A DNA stretch of 64,000 nt from Syncephalis fuscata (GCA_025786725.1 JAHLTZ010000036.1:62001-126000), one strand, 5' to 3'; positions 1-13,992 are shown, counted from the first letter of the stretch. The notes: generated from the letters alone by a model not told the origin. Translations and numbers: made by a program.

Positions 1-1230
1 ATATCTCATTCTCTTCAACGGCCGGTCCTACGTCACCATCAATTGGATATGCACAATACCGAATAATGCCACTCAAATCAATATAGAACGTATCTATCAA
101 CAGGAACAAATGAGTCATTCGTTAAAGCCATCTACTATAGAATCAGCTTACCAAATGGTGTTGGAATAGTTGCTTGCGTCGTTTTATCTAAAGTTTGGCA
201 GCACAGCGGATACCGCTCACTAATACATAAATATAGAAATAAGCCTGTGATTACTCATCGACCATTCAATGATAACACGCTACTTTTAATAGTTACCTCA
301 TCCATCTAAAAAACTTTGGTTTTCCCATCAGATGACAGTAATCTGAAAATGCCAATAAAATAGAGAAATAGATACAAAGTGGTGACGTTCTTTATTAAAC
401 AATTAATTAATTATTTCATTGTTTTAAACATTTTACGTATTTTACACTATTTAGTATCACTTATAGCGGACACTTTATTATTACGTATTTTGAACAAAAA
501 AGATCTATTCATAGTAATAAAAGGGCTGTACTATCTCTACTAGGGCCTTATAAAATATAAAGTTCAGTTAATTTTATTTTATTTTGTTTTAATCAAAGTC
601 AAGCACTTCATAAACTACCATGCATCAACCATGTGTACATAGGCCCATGCTATTCCAATGTTTCTAGGCCCTGTGTCTATTCATCTATAGTATGAGCGTA
701 TCTATGTGGATGAATAGGTGAACAGGAAGAATATTTCTCTTCTTAATTGTATATAAGGTCAGTGAATTACTGTCACAATTCAGAGTCCGTCCTTGACTTC
801 ATTGATTGATTTTGCTATCCATGCTGTAGCGCGTTATCTCGTCTATTCTTTCCCTTTAGTCTACTGCTACTCTACTACTACTACTACTACTTTACTACTA
901 CTATTATTATAGTTGCAACAATAGCATTATTGCTATAAAGCATATTAATACACGTTATTACTTTGAATCTATTTATTAAATTCATTGTTTTGTTGAATCA
1001 AGTCAACTAAATCACTTTTCTGATTCCACTAGAGTCGATATCAGAAATTCATCACCTGTATCGACGTGCAGGGTTTACTGGCTAATTGGTAAGAGCATGG
1101 ATATGCATGCTGTATCATTGAGTTTGCTATTATGACTATTATCAGTATTACTATTAGTAGAAATATAGTAGTATGGATGGAGGACAGGCCATGTGCTATT
1201 CACTCATGGTTATGTAGCGTGTGTATTTAT

Positions 1231-1249
1231 GTGTGTGTGTGTGTGTGTG
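1231..1249. repeat. GT microsatellite
   Basis: Nine to ten GT dinucleotides, followed by GGAT/GGGT-rich sequence. Confidence 0.9.
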
Positions 1250-1631
1250 GATGGGTGGATGGGTGGGTGTGTGGACTGCCTTGAATGATTGATGCCCAAC
1301 TTGGTTGTACTCTTTCCTGTTTAGCATTAAATTCAGAGGGCGTAAATGAAAGAGTGAAAGTGAGCGTGAGTAAGTGAGTGAGTGACTAATAGTAAAAGTG
1401 AAAGTGAACTTTTGATAGCTTGGTGGCTTGAATGAACGCGACTACGTAAGTTTACTTTACCTTATACTTATTCAACATCTATTTGTCTATCTATCCATTA
1501 ATCTACTCGCCTATCTATCTGTCTGTCATTTCATCGGTCAGTCTATCGTTTATTCATTCTATTTGTAAGTTGTCTTCATTTCTTTATTGTGTCTAGGTTG
1601 CACACATCAACATTGAGGTCACCGTTGTAGA

Positions 1632-1653
1632 AACACACACACACACACACACA
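1632..1653. repeat. CA microsatellite
   Basis: About ten CA dinucleotides. Confidence 0.9.
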
Positions 1654-2376
1654 ACGTGCCAGCCATTCTTCTCCTCTACTTCTACTTCTACACTTCTACT
1701 TCTACTACTGCATTTGTATGCATTTATACGGCTTGCTTATAACTGTTGATTGTTACTGTCCAAATTCATCTAACCTTTCTTTCTCTTTGAACACACAAAC
1801 CGTAACTTGTGCTGACGTAGTTGAAAGACGCCGTTCTATTACTATTTTGTAGTTTCATCTATTGGTCATTATTTCGCTACTCTTTACTGCTTCTAGTCGG
1901 CCATTCCTTCTAGGCTATTGTTTAGCAGTTGGCGATTCGTTTAATATTGCGGCTGTAGTGACTTAATCTTTGTGCTGAACCATTAGATTAAGTACATGCG
2001 CTGGCATGCAGATAGCCTTGTATCTGTTTAACGCAAGAGTACGCTGTTACTACGGTTATTGCCACTGCCACTACTACTACTACTACTACTGCTAGTACAG
2101 CTATTGTTGCTACTGGTAAGTTAATAAACGAGTTGGTGAATCTAAGGCGGTTTTATACACTATAACAACTGTCTATGATTGTCTATGACTTGCCTTGTTA
2201 TCGCGTGTGCTCTATTGTCTAACAATACTGGTCTATTAAAGCCATTAATCCATTAATGATACTGACTTGTATTATAGACGACATTTGCAGCTATCATTGA
2301 ACAACCAGTTACTTTACTTTGATCATATTAACTGGCAGTACTCGTTAAATACTTTTACATCAGATATTGTTTTACT

Positions 2377-5300
2377 ATGGTAAGTGAATTCAATATTTAT
2401 TATGTGATAACACTAATAATTAACTAATTGACTAACTAACTAACTAACTAATTAATTAATTAATTAATATTAATATGATAATGATCAATAGGATATATTC
2501 GACTTGGTCGAATCTTTGGCATCTAAAAATCGCCATGGTGGTCTACCACCCAATCATCCCAATCATCCAAGTCAGCGACAATCGCCACAGGTACTAAATC
2601 CTGATTATGACGATACGGGACCTTATATTCCGTTACCTCCCGCCGGCCGTCGCGGTGTTCATTTCTCCGGTAGTGCCGCCAATGGTGCATCTACAGCCGG
2701 TGCCAATAATCATGCCAACATACCATCGGTCAATGTTAATCTATATAACGAGAACGGCAATAACATGCATAACGGCGGAGGTCCACCGAATAGCCGACGT
2801 AATCATCGAGAAGGCGATAGCTCGTTTTTCCAACGCTTTCGCGGATCGCCGAACGGTTCACGTAATCCATCGCCAGAACGGTCCATTGGAGAAAATGGTG
2901 AGCACGGCATGCGTTATCTTACATCAACGGCTACCCGACCGCGCAAGCGATCTGAGCCCAATCTGCTCCATCCAAGTGGACGTGCGCGTTCGGGATCGCA
3001 GTGGAGTGAGATGATTCGACTCCCTCTCGAGGGTGGCATAACGCGTGATATTAACGATAACCATCAATCTATACCTTTATCAGGATTTGACAATTCAGGA
3101 TTCGGAGGAGGAGGCAATTCTGTGTATCAGCATGGAAATTCCCATCGGCGGACATCTTCGCAATCAAATGTAGCGGATTTAAATGTACCGCCACCGGTGA
3201 TGCCAGTTCCGACGGGGCCAAAGCCACAAGAAAAAGACAGAAAAGTATCCAAAACACAGAATATATTTAAACTACGAAGACGACCCAAGGATGTGGAAGG
3301 TAAGAGTCATTATGACGATATTGATTGAGTTGAGACACATGAAAGAACGGAGATTAATTACGTATTGGTAGTGCCACCTACAGATAGCAATATTGCTAAT
3401 AGTAACGGTAACCGGCGTTGGGGCAATGAACTTGGATTGGACACTGAAGCTATTTACAACACTTATGAAGACAGTTCATCAACATCTTCTCGACATAGTA
3501 GACTAGGTGTTCATGAAATGCATCCAACAATGACAATGCTACGTAAACGGCAAAGTATGATTCGGGTAAGTATTGGATTAAAAGATAAATTGATTCGTAT
3601 ATATACACATGTATTAATTAATGTTAATTAATGTTGATATAATAGGTTGATCCAATGGGTATTGCTATTAATGGTAAGTGTAATAGACTTGATAACATGG
3701 TAACTAATAACTAATAATTATATTATAGCGGGTAATATGCCAGCCATGGGACTTGACACATTCCAAGATATGCCACCTTTACGGAAAGCATCTGTTGCTC
3801 ATACCGAAGCAATGATAAGAGCACCATCTGCTTATCATCATGAACCAACCGATCCTAATACATCATATTCGGGTAAATCACAAGAGAAACAAGTAAGTAG
3901 ATGTATAGAAATGGAAATGGAAATGGAAATAGTATATGAAGTATATGAAGTATATGGAGAACTGTGTAGATAGTAATAGATGTATATCAATTGGTATATT
4001 ATTAATTGATTAATTGATTAATTGTAGTAGTAATTACACATCTACATATTTCTCTATAAATAATAAGCGGTTGATGACATGGAATATTACAAATCAATTA
4101 TACTAATGTATTCTCAGTATTGTATTCGCGTTTTTCGTTTAGATGGCACGTTTGCCACTGTCACATGTGGACTTGGTACAACTACCGCTGAATTATGTCA
4201 GATTGTAGCGCGTAAATTCTTCTTAACAGATACATCACGCTATGTAATGGTATTAAGACGCCATAACCTTGAACGTGTTCTAGGTGCCCATGAACATCCA
4301 GCATTTCTACAAAAGCGTTGGCTTGAACAAGCAGGCTATACGGAAGCAGATAATCTATCAGATCATGGTCGTGAAGATAACAGTTACCTATTCCAATATA
4401 TGTTTGCTGAACCACCATCTCACATTGGACTGCCTGTACCCAAAGTAAGTAATTATCTACTAATACATCTATTGAATAGTATATTAATATATTGATTGAT
4501 TTGTTTAGGATGCGGATATTGATCCAACTGCAGCAAGACACTTTGATTTCCAAGCACGAAACCTTCCTACTATTCCAAAATCATTCTTCCGTTATGCAGC
4601 GGGTATCATTACGTTAAATCTATCACAAAATCATTCATTAAGTCTACCCATTGAATTTGCTCAACAATGCGATCAACTACGTGAATTACGTTTGGCCAAT
4701 AACGATTATAAGAGTGTACCTGAAGCAGTTCGACACCTAGCCACACTTAGTCATCTTGATCTGTCATGCAATCGATTAGCCGAATTGGATCATGCTCAGT
4801 TGGATCAAGTACAACCACTAACTAGTCTCATGTTACAGAATAATCGTTTAACTGAACTGCCCCCTAGTTTTGGTCGGTTTGTTTCATTAACGTCGCTTTA
4901 TTTGTCAAATAATCGATTTAACCATGTACCTCGAGTCATATGCGAGATTCGCTCATTAACCGATCTTGATCTATCATTTAATAAGATATCTACTATTCCG
5001 AATGAGATTGGTCAACTTACAAAGCTACAACGATTATTGCTTGTCAGTAATCGTATTACAGGCACATTACCACGAACATTTGATCAATTGATTGAATTAC
5101 GTGAACTGGATTTACGACAAAATGGTATTCAAGATCTGGGTGTACTGGCCAGTATGTGTAACTTGAACCTGCTATTCCTCGACTACAACACTGTATCGAC
5201 ATTGACGTGCGAGTTCCGTTCGCTACAACGACTTACTTTACACAAGAATCATTTAACGTCGTTTAAACCATCGGCCATGCCCACTACCTCGCTTACTTCG

Positions 5301-8300
5301 TTGGATCTGTCAAAGAGTAAATTGCCCCAACTACCTGATGCTATGTTTGAACAACTACCCATGCTGGAACGACTTGTACTCGATGACAATAAGTTTGTCT
5401 CTGTCCGGCATCCATTTGTTCATTACGCCACTTAACACTGCTTAGCTGTACGAACAATCTACTGGCCTCATTGCCTACGGAAATATACCATTTGGAATAC
5501 TTATCCACCTTAACGTTTACGGCAATAACTTGGAACGTCTCCCCCAGAGATTTGGTACTTTCAACGACTAAGCACCCTTAATTGCAGCTCCAATCTATTG
5601 AAGACCTTCCCCGATCCACCGGCACCTGGTCAAAAGCCACCACCACCACTATCCCATACCATGAATCCTGCCTTATTATCAGCGGGTGGAGGTCCCGGTG
5701 GCATGGCTACAGCACAAACACTAGTAGCCGGCAATAGTTCGACCACCTCTGTCTCATCATCACTTAGTAATTCATCAGTGCCAGTTAGTATGCGGCAATC
5801 ATCCTCATCGGGTTCATCACTCGCATCATCATTACGTCATTTATTGTTGGGTGATAATGGTCTTACAGATGATGTATTTTCGCCATTAGCACATTTTACG
5901 GAATTACGTACACTTAATCTTAGTTTCAATGATATTTACGATATTCCATCGGGTGGTCTATATCATCATCCAAGCCTTGTTCATTTACATTTATCGGGTA
6001 ATCAAATTACCAGTCTACCAGCTGAAGAAGTGGGTCGTCTACGCAGTCTACGTGAATTATTTGTCAATGGCAATAAATTACACGCACTGCCGGCTGAATT
6101 GGGCAAGATTGTTCGTCTACAAGTACTTGATGTTGGTAGCAACGTACTCAAGTACAATATATGTAACTGGCCCTATGACTGGAACTGGTAAGGGAAAGTT
6201 TATTCTATCGATAGCATACTAACTAATTATTGATAAAGGAATGGAATCTTGAATTGAAATACCTTAACTTGTCTAATAACAAACGATTAGAGATTAAGGT
6301 TAATCGACATGACATTGCTATCCGCAATCGTAATTTGACCGACTTTAGTACGCTGCATAACCTTCGTGTACTTGGTTTAATGGATATTACCCTGATGGTA
6401 ACACCACCGGATCAAATGCATGACCGTCGTATTCGTACATCGGCCTCTGAAGTGAACTATATGAGTTACGGCATGGCCGATACACTTGGTCGATCCGATA
6501 TGTTATGTGCATGGGATTTAGTCGTGCCTAAATTCCGTGGTAATGAAGACGAATGTCTATTCGCGCTATTCGATGGCCGTATGGGTAGCAAGTTTAGCGG
6601 TGGACGTGGCTGTCGTATTACAATGTATTGAATGACAAATTCCCTCGCCAGTTTGAAATTGAATTACGTAAACTGCGTACCGACGAACAAGTGGAAGATG
6701 CGATGAAACGAGCCTTTTTAAACGTCAACAAAGACTTGGGTGCCGTTGATGTAGCCGAACCACGTACCGGTGCAGCCGCCCTCGTCATCTACATTGTCGG
6801 TACACGTCTATACTCGGCCAATGTCGGTGATACACTCGCGGTATTGGCTCGTCAACGCTGCGATGCTATACCGCTATCGATGAAGCACACGCCATGGCTA
6901 CCCGATGAAGTAGCGCGTATTCAAGCAGCCGGTGGCTATGTGTCACACCAAGGTCTAGTCAATGACGAGCTTGAAGTGTCACGATCTTTGGCCACTTCCA
7001 TTTAACACCGATCATTAATGCCAATCCACATATTACTAAAGTGGATCTATCGGATGATGATGAATTTGTTATACTGGCCAGTAAGAGTCTGTGGAATCGT
7101 ATGTCATACCAGACTGCCGTTGATGTGGCCAGAACGGAAAGTGACGATTTAATGCTTGCAGCCCAGAAGTTACGTGACTTTGCCATCTCCTACGGTGCCG
7201 ATGAAAGTATTATGGTCATGGTCATTGGTGTGGGTGATCTATTCGATTCACGTCTTCAAAATAGACGTATGGTCAATAGTAGACAGCAACAGTATAAACC
7301 GGGAGCAATGCACTTTGGCCTAGTAGATACGACATCCACCGAAGAGATTCGTACAGGTGTTAAGAAGAATAGACGCAAAGAGAACCTGCCTGGTGATTCA
7401 GTGAGTATAGAGATAATAATTATTGGTGGCAATGGTAACTAATGACTATTTAATAATAGACACTACGTCGATTACAACAAGAAGTAGAGGCGCCTAAAGG
7501 ACAGGTGGCACTGGTATTTACAGATATTAAAATTCAACTTTCTTATGGGAAACATTACCTAAAGCAATGCAGTCGGCCATTAAAACACATAATGAAATTA
7601 TGCGACGCTACTTACGTAATATTGGTGGCTATGAAGTAAAGACAGAAGGCGATGCCTTTATGGTCTGTTTCCCCTCTGTTGTATCGGCTATGTTGTGGTG
7701 CTTAACCGTACAGCTACAACTACTACAAGCGGATTGGCCCCAAGAAATTCTAGATGCCGATGATGGCAAAGAAGTGTACTGGGAAACCGAAGATGGCGAA
7801 CGTGAGCTTATTTACCGTGGTCTATCGGTGCGTATGGGTGTTCATTGGGGATCACCTGTATGTGAAGAGGATCCGATTACTCGTCGTATGGACTATTTTG
7901 GTCCTATGGTCAACAGATCAGCCCGTATATCCGGTGTAGCTGATGGTGGTCAAATCTGTATTAGTCAAGATGTTATTTCACAGATTATGATGGTGAATGA
8001 ACTAATAGATTCGGAGGAATTACTCGACAGTGTACAGAAAGATTTACGTCGACAAGCATTAGCGTTAAGAAAACTTGGTTTTGTGTTTATCGGTATTGGT
8101 GAACGTAAATTAAAAGGTCTAGAAGGTGCGGAAGTATTATCACTGGTAAGTAGTAATGGTTATTATTGTGTTGTTGCTGTTGTATAAGTATTCATTATTA
8201 TATAATAGATTTATCCGCAAGCATTAAGACGACGATGGGACTTTACTGATATAAGCAACAATGGCACCAAGGTAATATATATATATATATATAGTGTATA

Positions 8301-8936
8301 TACTATATAACAAGAGATTAACTATTAAATGTTTATTTAATTATATAGGGATCATCTAGTAATGAACCTACAGCTGTACAAATACTTGATCCAGATACAG
8401 TACGACAGCTTGGCTTCTTCTGTCTACGTCTTGAACGTATTACATCAGGCACGGTCATTTCACTAAAGAGAAAGTCACGTATTGACTATCTTAATGGTCT
8501 ATTGACCTTCCATGTTAAGGATAATGCCGAAGATGAAGAACTATTAAGAATTACCGAGAATTTAATTACGCGTATCGAGGTAAGATCAATCTATATAATA
8601 TAATACAATATGATATAATTGTGTATTAACTTTATATTTATTATTTATTGTCATGGATAGAATGCTACATCAACCCTCTATCTAAATCGTATCGAGGGAT
8701 ATGCCGATGTACTTGATGATATTAGTCAACGCGTAGATAAAGAAACAAGTAATGTACTCCAATCGATTATGGCTCTATTAGGTCGAGGTACACTGCCTTT
8801 TAATCCATCGAATACATCGTCAACATCATGGATATCCAATGAAGAGAATGAAGAGGATGAACCATCAGCTATTATGGATTCATATGCCGATATCAACGAT
8901 GAAGAGGAAGAGGAAGAGGAAGAAGAATACAATTAA
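2377..8936 (+). CDS. CYR1: Adenylate cyclase (RA-LRR-PP2C-cyclase type)
   Basis: This enzyme makes cAMP from ATP and is the Ras-regulated node of fungal PKA signalling. The model has 12 exons: 2377-2379, 2492-3299, 3372-3565, 3646-3673, 3729-3892, 4118-4444, 4509-6187, 6239-7400, 7460-8145, 8209-8271, 8349-8579 and 8661-8936. The ATG alone forms the first coding exon. Domain order is a low-complexity N-terminus (1-399), a Ras-associating domain (about 400-505), leucine-rich repeats (about 530-1065), a PP2C-like domain (about 1110-1450; DECLFALFDG, NVGDTLAV) and a class III cyclase domain starting near 1475 (VFTDIK, EGDAFMV). The acidic tail ends EEEEEYN. Seven one-base losses break the frame near 5404, 5510, 5544, 6187, 6627, 6983 and 7532. 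Restoring seven bases makes the exon sum 5628 nt (1875 aa), the usual size for the family. I read these as sequencing indels. It is tail to tail with the SET gene. Confidence 0.93.
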
Positions 8937-9189
8937 AATAACGGCAATCATTATAACTATCCTATACAAGACTATGAATTGTTATGATTATGTTGTTGTT
9001 TATAACTACTTGCCGTTACTGCCACTACCACCATCTCTATTATTATTATTTTACTATTTTTATTACTATTACAACTATTATTATAAAGATCACCGTTATC
9101 TTGTATCTTTTCTATTTATTTACACTAGTACATTAATATAAATGTTATTTATTAATTAATAATAATTATAAAATAGAGGTTTTTATTTA

Positions 9190-11255
9190 TTAACGTCGTT
9201 TACATCCATGTCCTTTTGTACGCTGTCGATGACTATTACCTGTACCATTTAACTTTTTACTATTAACCCCTGTACTGCGACGTATCACTTTATCACATCG
9301 TTCAATACAAGCGAGTAGAATACGTTTCTCATTAATACGACAAGTTAAAGCATTAAACGTATCTCTATCCACATCATTCAACTAGATATCAATAGATAGA
9401 TAGATATATATATTAATAACAATAACAATAATAATAGTTGGTACTTACCGCTTGATTTCGACGTTGTTCATCTTGTTCAAGTGTTGTATCTGGTGGCGTA
9501 TAGACAGTTAATCGACAACGGGCCACTTCACGTAATGCCCTACATAGATTGGCAATAAATGGTGTTGCTCGTTTACCACTTCCTTGGGTTAATAGTACAA
9601 GTGTATCTTCAATTAATGGACGTAACATATCAATACCGCGTGTTGTATGTAATGCCGATTGTTGACAGGCTGCAAATGCATCATCTTTCATACGAGCCAT
9701 AGCAATTAATGAAGTGAATAACAAATCAGGAACACCACCAAAAGTGATACCAAAATATTCTGGTAACGCTTTACTTTGTTGCTCGTCTTCGTCCTCTTCA
9801 CTGTCACTATCTTCACTGTCACTATCACTATTCTCTGGTTGGAATTGATTCATATTAGTGGCAAAGAATTCAAATCTTTTTTGTAATGCTTCTGGACTAG
9901 TCGCTTGTCGTTCACATATTTCTCTTATCATACTAATAGGAATACTAACGACATCACAGGGATTAACATCTTCAGCAAATCCATAACGAGTAAGTAAATG
10001 AGCATTGCCGTGATATCCATAAGTGTTATAGACTTCATCGCCGGGACGTGCTTCATTAACAACATTCATTTCAAGTCTATCCTCTTCGTCCTCTCCATCA
10101 TAATCATCTCCACCAGTTGTTTGTTCTTCATATTCTTCATAGTCATCGCTATCTTCTTCATCGCCATCTTCTATCAATCCTTCTCCAATCCCTCCATTCT
10201 ATCAATATCAACTAGATGAGGGGCATCTAATTGTAGTAATGCAGCCTGTATTTCAAGTCCTGGGGCCACTGATGTAAAGGGTGGATCCTCTGGATCAATG
10301 GCATGTTCACAGCCAAATGCTGCACCACAAACTAGACAGACATCGAGTTCTGATTCAATATGAACATGTTCATCCCATGATCGATGATTGAATCTAGTAT
10401 ATAGTATATAATATATAGTATGTATATATATATGTGTGTGTATATATATATTAATACAATATATGATTAATTGTACTAATTAATAACTTACATATCGGCC
10501 AAGGGTACCATGGCATCACCGTGATAGTCATCGACAAAAAAGGCCCGCGATGCAACTACTGAACTTACACGTATAAACTGATCAAGTGTATAGTCTTCCG
10601 CCTTTAATAGATCTGGATACTTGGTCACCAATGGTGCAACCTGTGTACGATAATCATGTTCAATACCAAGCTATAAATAAAAGTGTTAATAAATAGATAT
10701 ATATATATATTATAACTAGTTACCTTGTCATTAACAATGGATTCTTCAAGTTCGGTGCCTTTAAGCCAGTTCAATGACGCTTCTGACCAGAATAGTGGTA
10801 ATGGTTCACGATGAGGTAATGATTGTAAATAGCCATACCATGGAGATGATTTACCTCTGGATAGTTCAAACATAACACCGAGTGTGAGAGCTACACGGTC
10901 ACTGATACTCATATCATCTTCATCTTCATCTTCAGTATCAGTATCGGTTATTGAAGCGGCATCTTCTAGAATATTGGCAATACCACAATTCTTGGCCGAT
11001 AATACAGCACTTCGAGCAATACGGCAGACTATTTATATTTATTTATATATATTGAATCAATAACTATATATTTAGTATGTTTATAGTTACCTGTATCGTC
11101 TTCTTTAAGTGGTTTACGAGCAAATACGCCAAATTCATAGCCCGTCATTTCTTTAATCACTCGTATTTCAAGACGCTCTTTATCATACCATACTTTTTGT
11201 CTTCAAACCAACCTAACAGCAGTTGAAGCTGTTTTGTCTTGGTTGACTGGTCCAT
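9190..11255 (-). CDS. SET-domain lysine methyltransferase (Rkm/SETD6-like)
   Basis: The product is predicted to be a Rubisco-LSMT-type SET protein that methylates lysines on non-histone targets such as ribosomal proteins. Exons on the minus strand are 11255-11091, 11028-10724, 10670-10492, about 10393-9449 and 9381-9190. The N-terminus has the family start (LLGWFEDKK, then VWYDKERLEI with GVFARKPL). The SET core shows SRAFFVDDYHGDAMVPLAD followed by the NH motif (FNHRSWDEH), and later EVYNTYGYHGNAHLLTRYGF with the SET tyrosine. A CxxC...C insertion lies between these halves (VCLVCGAAFGCEH), and an acidic loop follows. Two single-base losses, an A near 11205 and a G near 10179, shift the frame. 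With both restored the exons sum to 1788 nt (595 aa). The exact substrate cannot be inferred. Confidence 0.85.
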
Positions 11256-11940
11256 AACTGTATCAATGTTGTTGTTCTATAAACGATAATGGTGATGGAC
11301 AGTTGAACTAACAAAAGATAAAGAAATTGCGTCAATGTGGGCAGATATTTTTTCTTTTTTCTATTTTCTACTATTTATTGTATATAAATGTTATAATACA
11401 TTCTATTTATTGTATATTGTATAGATTATAGAATATAAAATATTATATAGTAAATACTATTAAATACGTATAATAGAGTTGGTATATGACTGAATAAAGC
11501 GAATAATGGTATATATGTATATATATATATTTATAGCTATATAGTTAAATAATTTACAATTATATTTATTATTAATATTCAATCTATACTACGTCTAATG
11601 TTACAATAATTGATTATAATAAACGTTTAATTCTTGTTATTAAGAAGTAAATATATGTTAGTATTCTATATATCTATTATATGGCAGAGTAGGATCGGTT
11701 AATCTCGGTGGGTAGAAGGGAGCACGTATAAAGGGAAAACGGACCTTTATTTTTATTCCGTTTCCGTTTTTTACACGATCGCTTCATTGTGTTTTCGTTG
11801 CTTGTTCATTAGCGTCGGTCTATTTCACTTGTTGTCGTTACGATTTACATAACTGCGACACGCTATTGTCGCTGTTACTTCGTCCAGTCTACCTTTTATC
11901 TACGTATACATTTTATTTAACAGCAACACCAACACTACAA
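11256..11940. other. Divergent intergenic region, SET gene / TIM17
   Basis: This 685-bp AT-rich gap separates two divergently transcribed genes and should hold both promoters. A pyrimidine-rich stretch (about 11740-11900) precedes the TIM17 start. No gene or clear motif is visible. Confidence 0.6.
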
Positions 11941-12737
11941 TGCCACGTTCAGACCACTCTCGCGATCCATGGTATGTACTAGTGGTTTGCTGCTTGATCA
12001 GACACTAGTATTTGTTTACTAAAGTGTTCATATGCTTACCTTGTTGTTGTTATATGTAGTCCCTGGGTTATTCTTAACGATATGGGTGGTGCTTTTGCTA
12101 TGGGTGCCATAGGTGGTGGTATATGGCATTCGATTAAGGGAGCAAAGAATGCACCACGGGTAAGTTATGACGTTAGCTGTATAGATAGCATATATATATA
12201 TATGGTATAAATAAACTGTACTAATAAAAGGGTTTATTAGGGTGAGCGTCTTTATGGCTCGATATCGGCTGTACGTGCTCGTGCTCCTGTTCTAGGCGGT
12301 AACTTTGCCGTCTGGGGTGGTTTATTCTCGACGTTTGATTGTGGTATTCGAGGTATTCGACAAAAGGAGGATGCTTGGAACAGTATTATGAGTGGTGCAT
12401 TGACCGGTGGTGTATTGGCTGCGCGTGGTATGTATTATTAATAAGTTAATGGCTGTAATATAGTGTATCTAATGTATGTGTATCTATATAATGTTATTTT
12501 GTATTTGCACTAGGTGGTACGAAACCGGCCTTAATATCGGCGGCATTTGGCGGCGTATTCCTTGGTGTTATTGAAGGTGTCAGTCTTGTGATGGGTCGTA
12601 TGTTTACACCTGAGAATCCTGCTATGATGCCGGTAAGTGATTTTTACTAGGCGATATAGCCATTCAAATACATCAAGGCTAATTGAATGATTGGCTATTA
12701 GATGGGAGATATGGGAGCAACACCAGCCACTCAATAG
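11941..12737 (+). CDS. TIM17: Mitochondrial import inner membrane translocase subunit Tim17
   Basis: Tim17 is a channel-forming subunit of the TIM23 presequence translocase in the mitochondrial inner membrane. Five exons (11941-11972, 12060-12159, 12241-12427, 12514-12632, 12702-12737) join without any frame problem into 474 nt, 157 aa, which is the family size. The N-terminus carries the family signature [19 protein letters not shown] followed by GAIGGGIW and GERLYG. The glycine-rich membrane segments ([42 protein letters not shown]) follow in the usual order. The conserved cysteine of the N-terminal CPW motif is split by intron 1. Identification is secure. Confidence 0.97.
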
Positions 12738-13481
12738 GCCAAGAGTTATCCGGATAGATTTATGCTTTAGTTGACCTGACATTATTTTTAAATGAACAAA
12801 ATATAATAACGATGACTTGTATCACAAATGATTATTGTGCAGTAATAATAACGTGAAATAATAGCAATAGTAATATATTAATATTAATATTAATATTAAT
12901 ATTAGCTAATACTTTATTATATTTAATAGCTTTATATTGTTTTAATTTGTGTAATTCAGTTGTGTGGCAATGGATTTGTCTGGTGAAAGCTATTTTACTT
13001 TGACTCCCACATTTGAGTCTCCAATGCAAAATTTGTTCCAGTTAAAGTTGCGCAGTTATATACACATGATTATAATGCTTTCTAATGACATATTGTTAAT
13101 AAATAAATAATGTAACATACTATTTGATTTCTTTGGAACATTTAAAGTTGTTTATTGTTGTTGTTGTTGATCATATATAGAAGGATTGATTGCGTTAGTA
13201 TATACATGCTATGTACCATTTCATTTTTAACTTTTAATTTTAATACTTGTTAATTGAGTTAGATAAAATATATCATTGTATAAAATACTGAGTATTAGTT
13301 AACATTATTATACAGTTTAATTGAGTTTATTCAAATCATTACAGTGGGTTGCGTAAAATGATTTATTGCGCTGAATGGGGGAATCAAAATAAAATCTAAC
13401 CAGATGCTAGATTCTTCTGCTTTTATTCTTGGATACATACACTGAAAACTAATTAGCCAACCAACCACATTTATTATAAGA
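12738..13481. other. Intergenic region TIM17 / SCOC-like
   Basis: No gene is seen in this AT-rich 744-bp gap. A run of about five AATATT hexamers occupies 12874-12904. Confidence 0.6.
12874..12904. repeat. AATATT hexamer repeat
   Basis: About five units of ATTAAT/AATATT downstream of TIM17. Confidence 0.9.
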
Positions 13482-13837
13482 ATGGAGGACGCTTATCGCC
13501 AGACAGTCAATGCTGCAACTGCCTCTTTAGACTGGGAGGCCAAGGAACGTATGGTAGTGTAGGTTTGGTGGGTAGTGAGTGGTCTACATATGCTGATGAC
13601 TAGTATAATGAATAGCGAACTAACGGAATCTCAACGGCGATTAAAGGGTAAGGCTTGGAACACAGTAGTAGAGATGAGAAATGTTCTAATGGTACAATAT
13701 AATCTATAGAAACGTTGGATAAAATGACAGAGGCACGCGAACAATATCGTGTTTTACAAGAGGAAAATGCTATGCTACGAATTTATTGCAATAATTTAAA
13801 TAATACAGCAAATCGAAAGGAAGAGGCACAACAATAA
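13482..13837 (+). CDS. Short coiled-coil protein (SCOC/Slo1-like)
   Basis: This small protein is too short to stand out as an open frame. Three exons (13482-13558, 13616-13647, 13710-13837) give 78 aa after splicing. Exon 1 ends with ATG GTA GT before a GTAGGT donor, and this choice alone yields an uninterrupted heptad pattern. Residues about 22-70 form a coiled coil (KERMVVELTESQRRLKETLD, then EAREQYRVLQEENAMLRIY), ending in a CNNLNNTA segment. This lines up with the end of the SCOC family helix (SENQVLGQYIENLMSAS type). SCOC proteins act with Arl GTPases at the Golgi and in autophagy; yeast Slo1 is about the same length. The family call rests on the coiled coil and the tail motif, so it is good but not certain. 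Its stop lies 155 bp from that of Kch1-like gene A. Confidence 0.72.
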
Positions 13838-13992
13838 TAATAATAATATAAAACTTTTAATTGTAGAAATATTAGTACTGGCGTGTTTTTATGTTATAAA
13901 TTCATGAGTAACAAAAAGTAATGTTGTATAGATTTTATAAAATCTACTGTGATATTTATTGTGTAAAATATACAATACATTTGTATCATTTA

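Larger units (their letters stand above)
1..2376. other. Upstream non-coding region of the adenylate cyclase gene
   Basis: No coding region is supported here. The stretch holds several microsatellites: a TAC-rich tract at about 861-906, a GT tract at 1231-1249, a CA tract at 1632-1653, a CTT/CTA-rich tract at about 1674-1710 and a CTA tract at 2068-2090. Several GTAAGT-like donors (for example near 1446 and 2115) could belong to 5' UTR introns of the adenylate cyclase gene, but no matching exons can be proved. Confidence 0.6.

Noticed and set aside
5404-7532. Adenylate cyclase as a pseudogene
   Set aside because: All breaks are single-base losses, mostly in homopolymers. Domains are otherwise intact, and the same pattern occurs in unrelated housekeeping genes.
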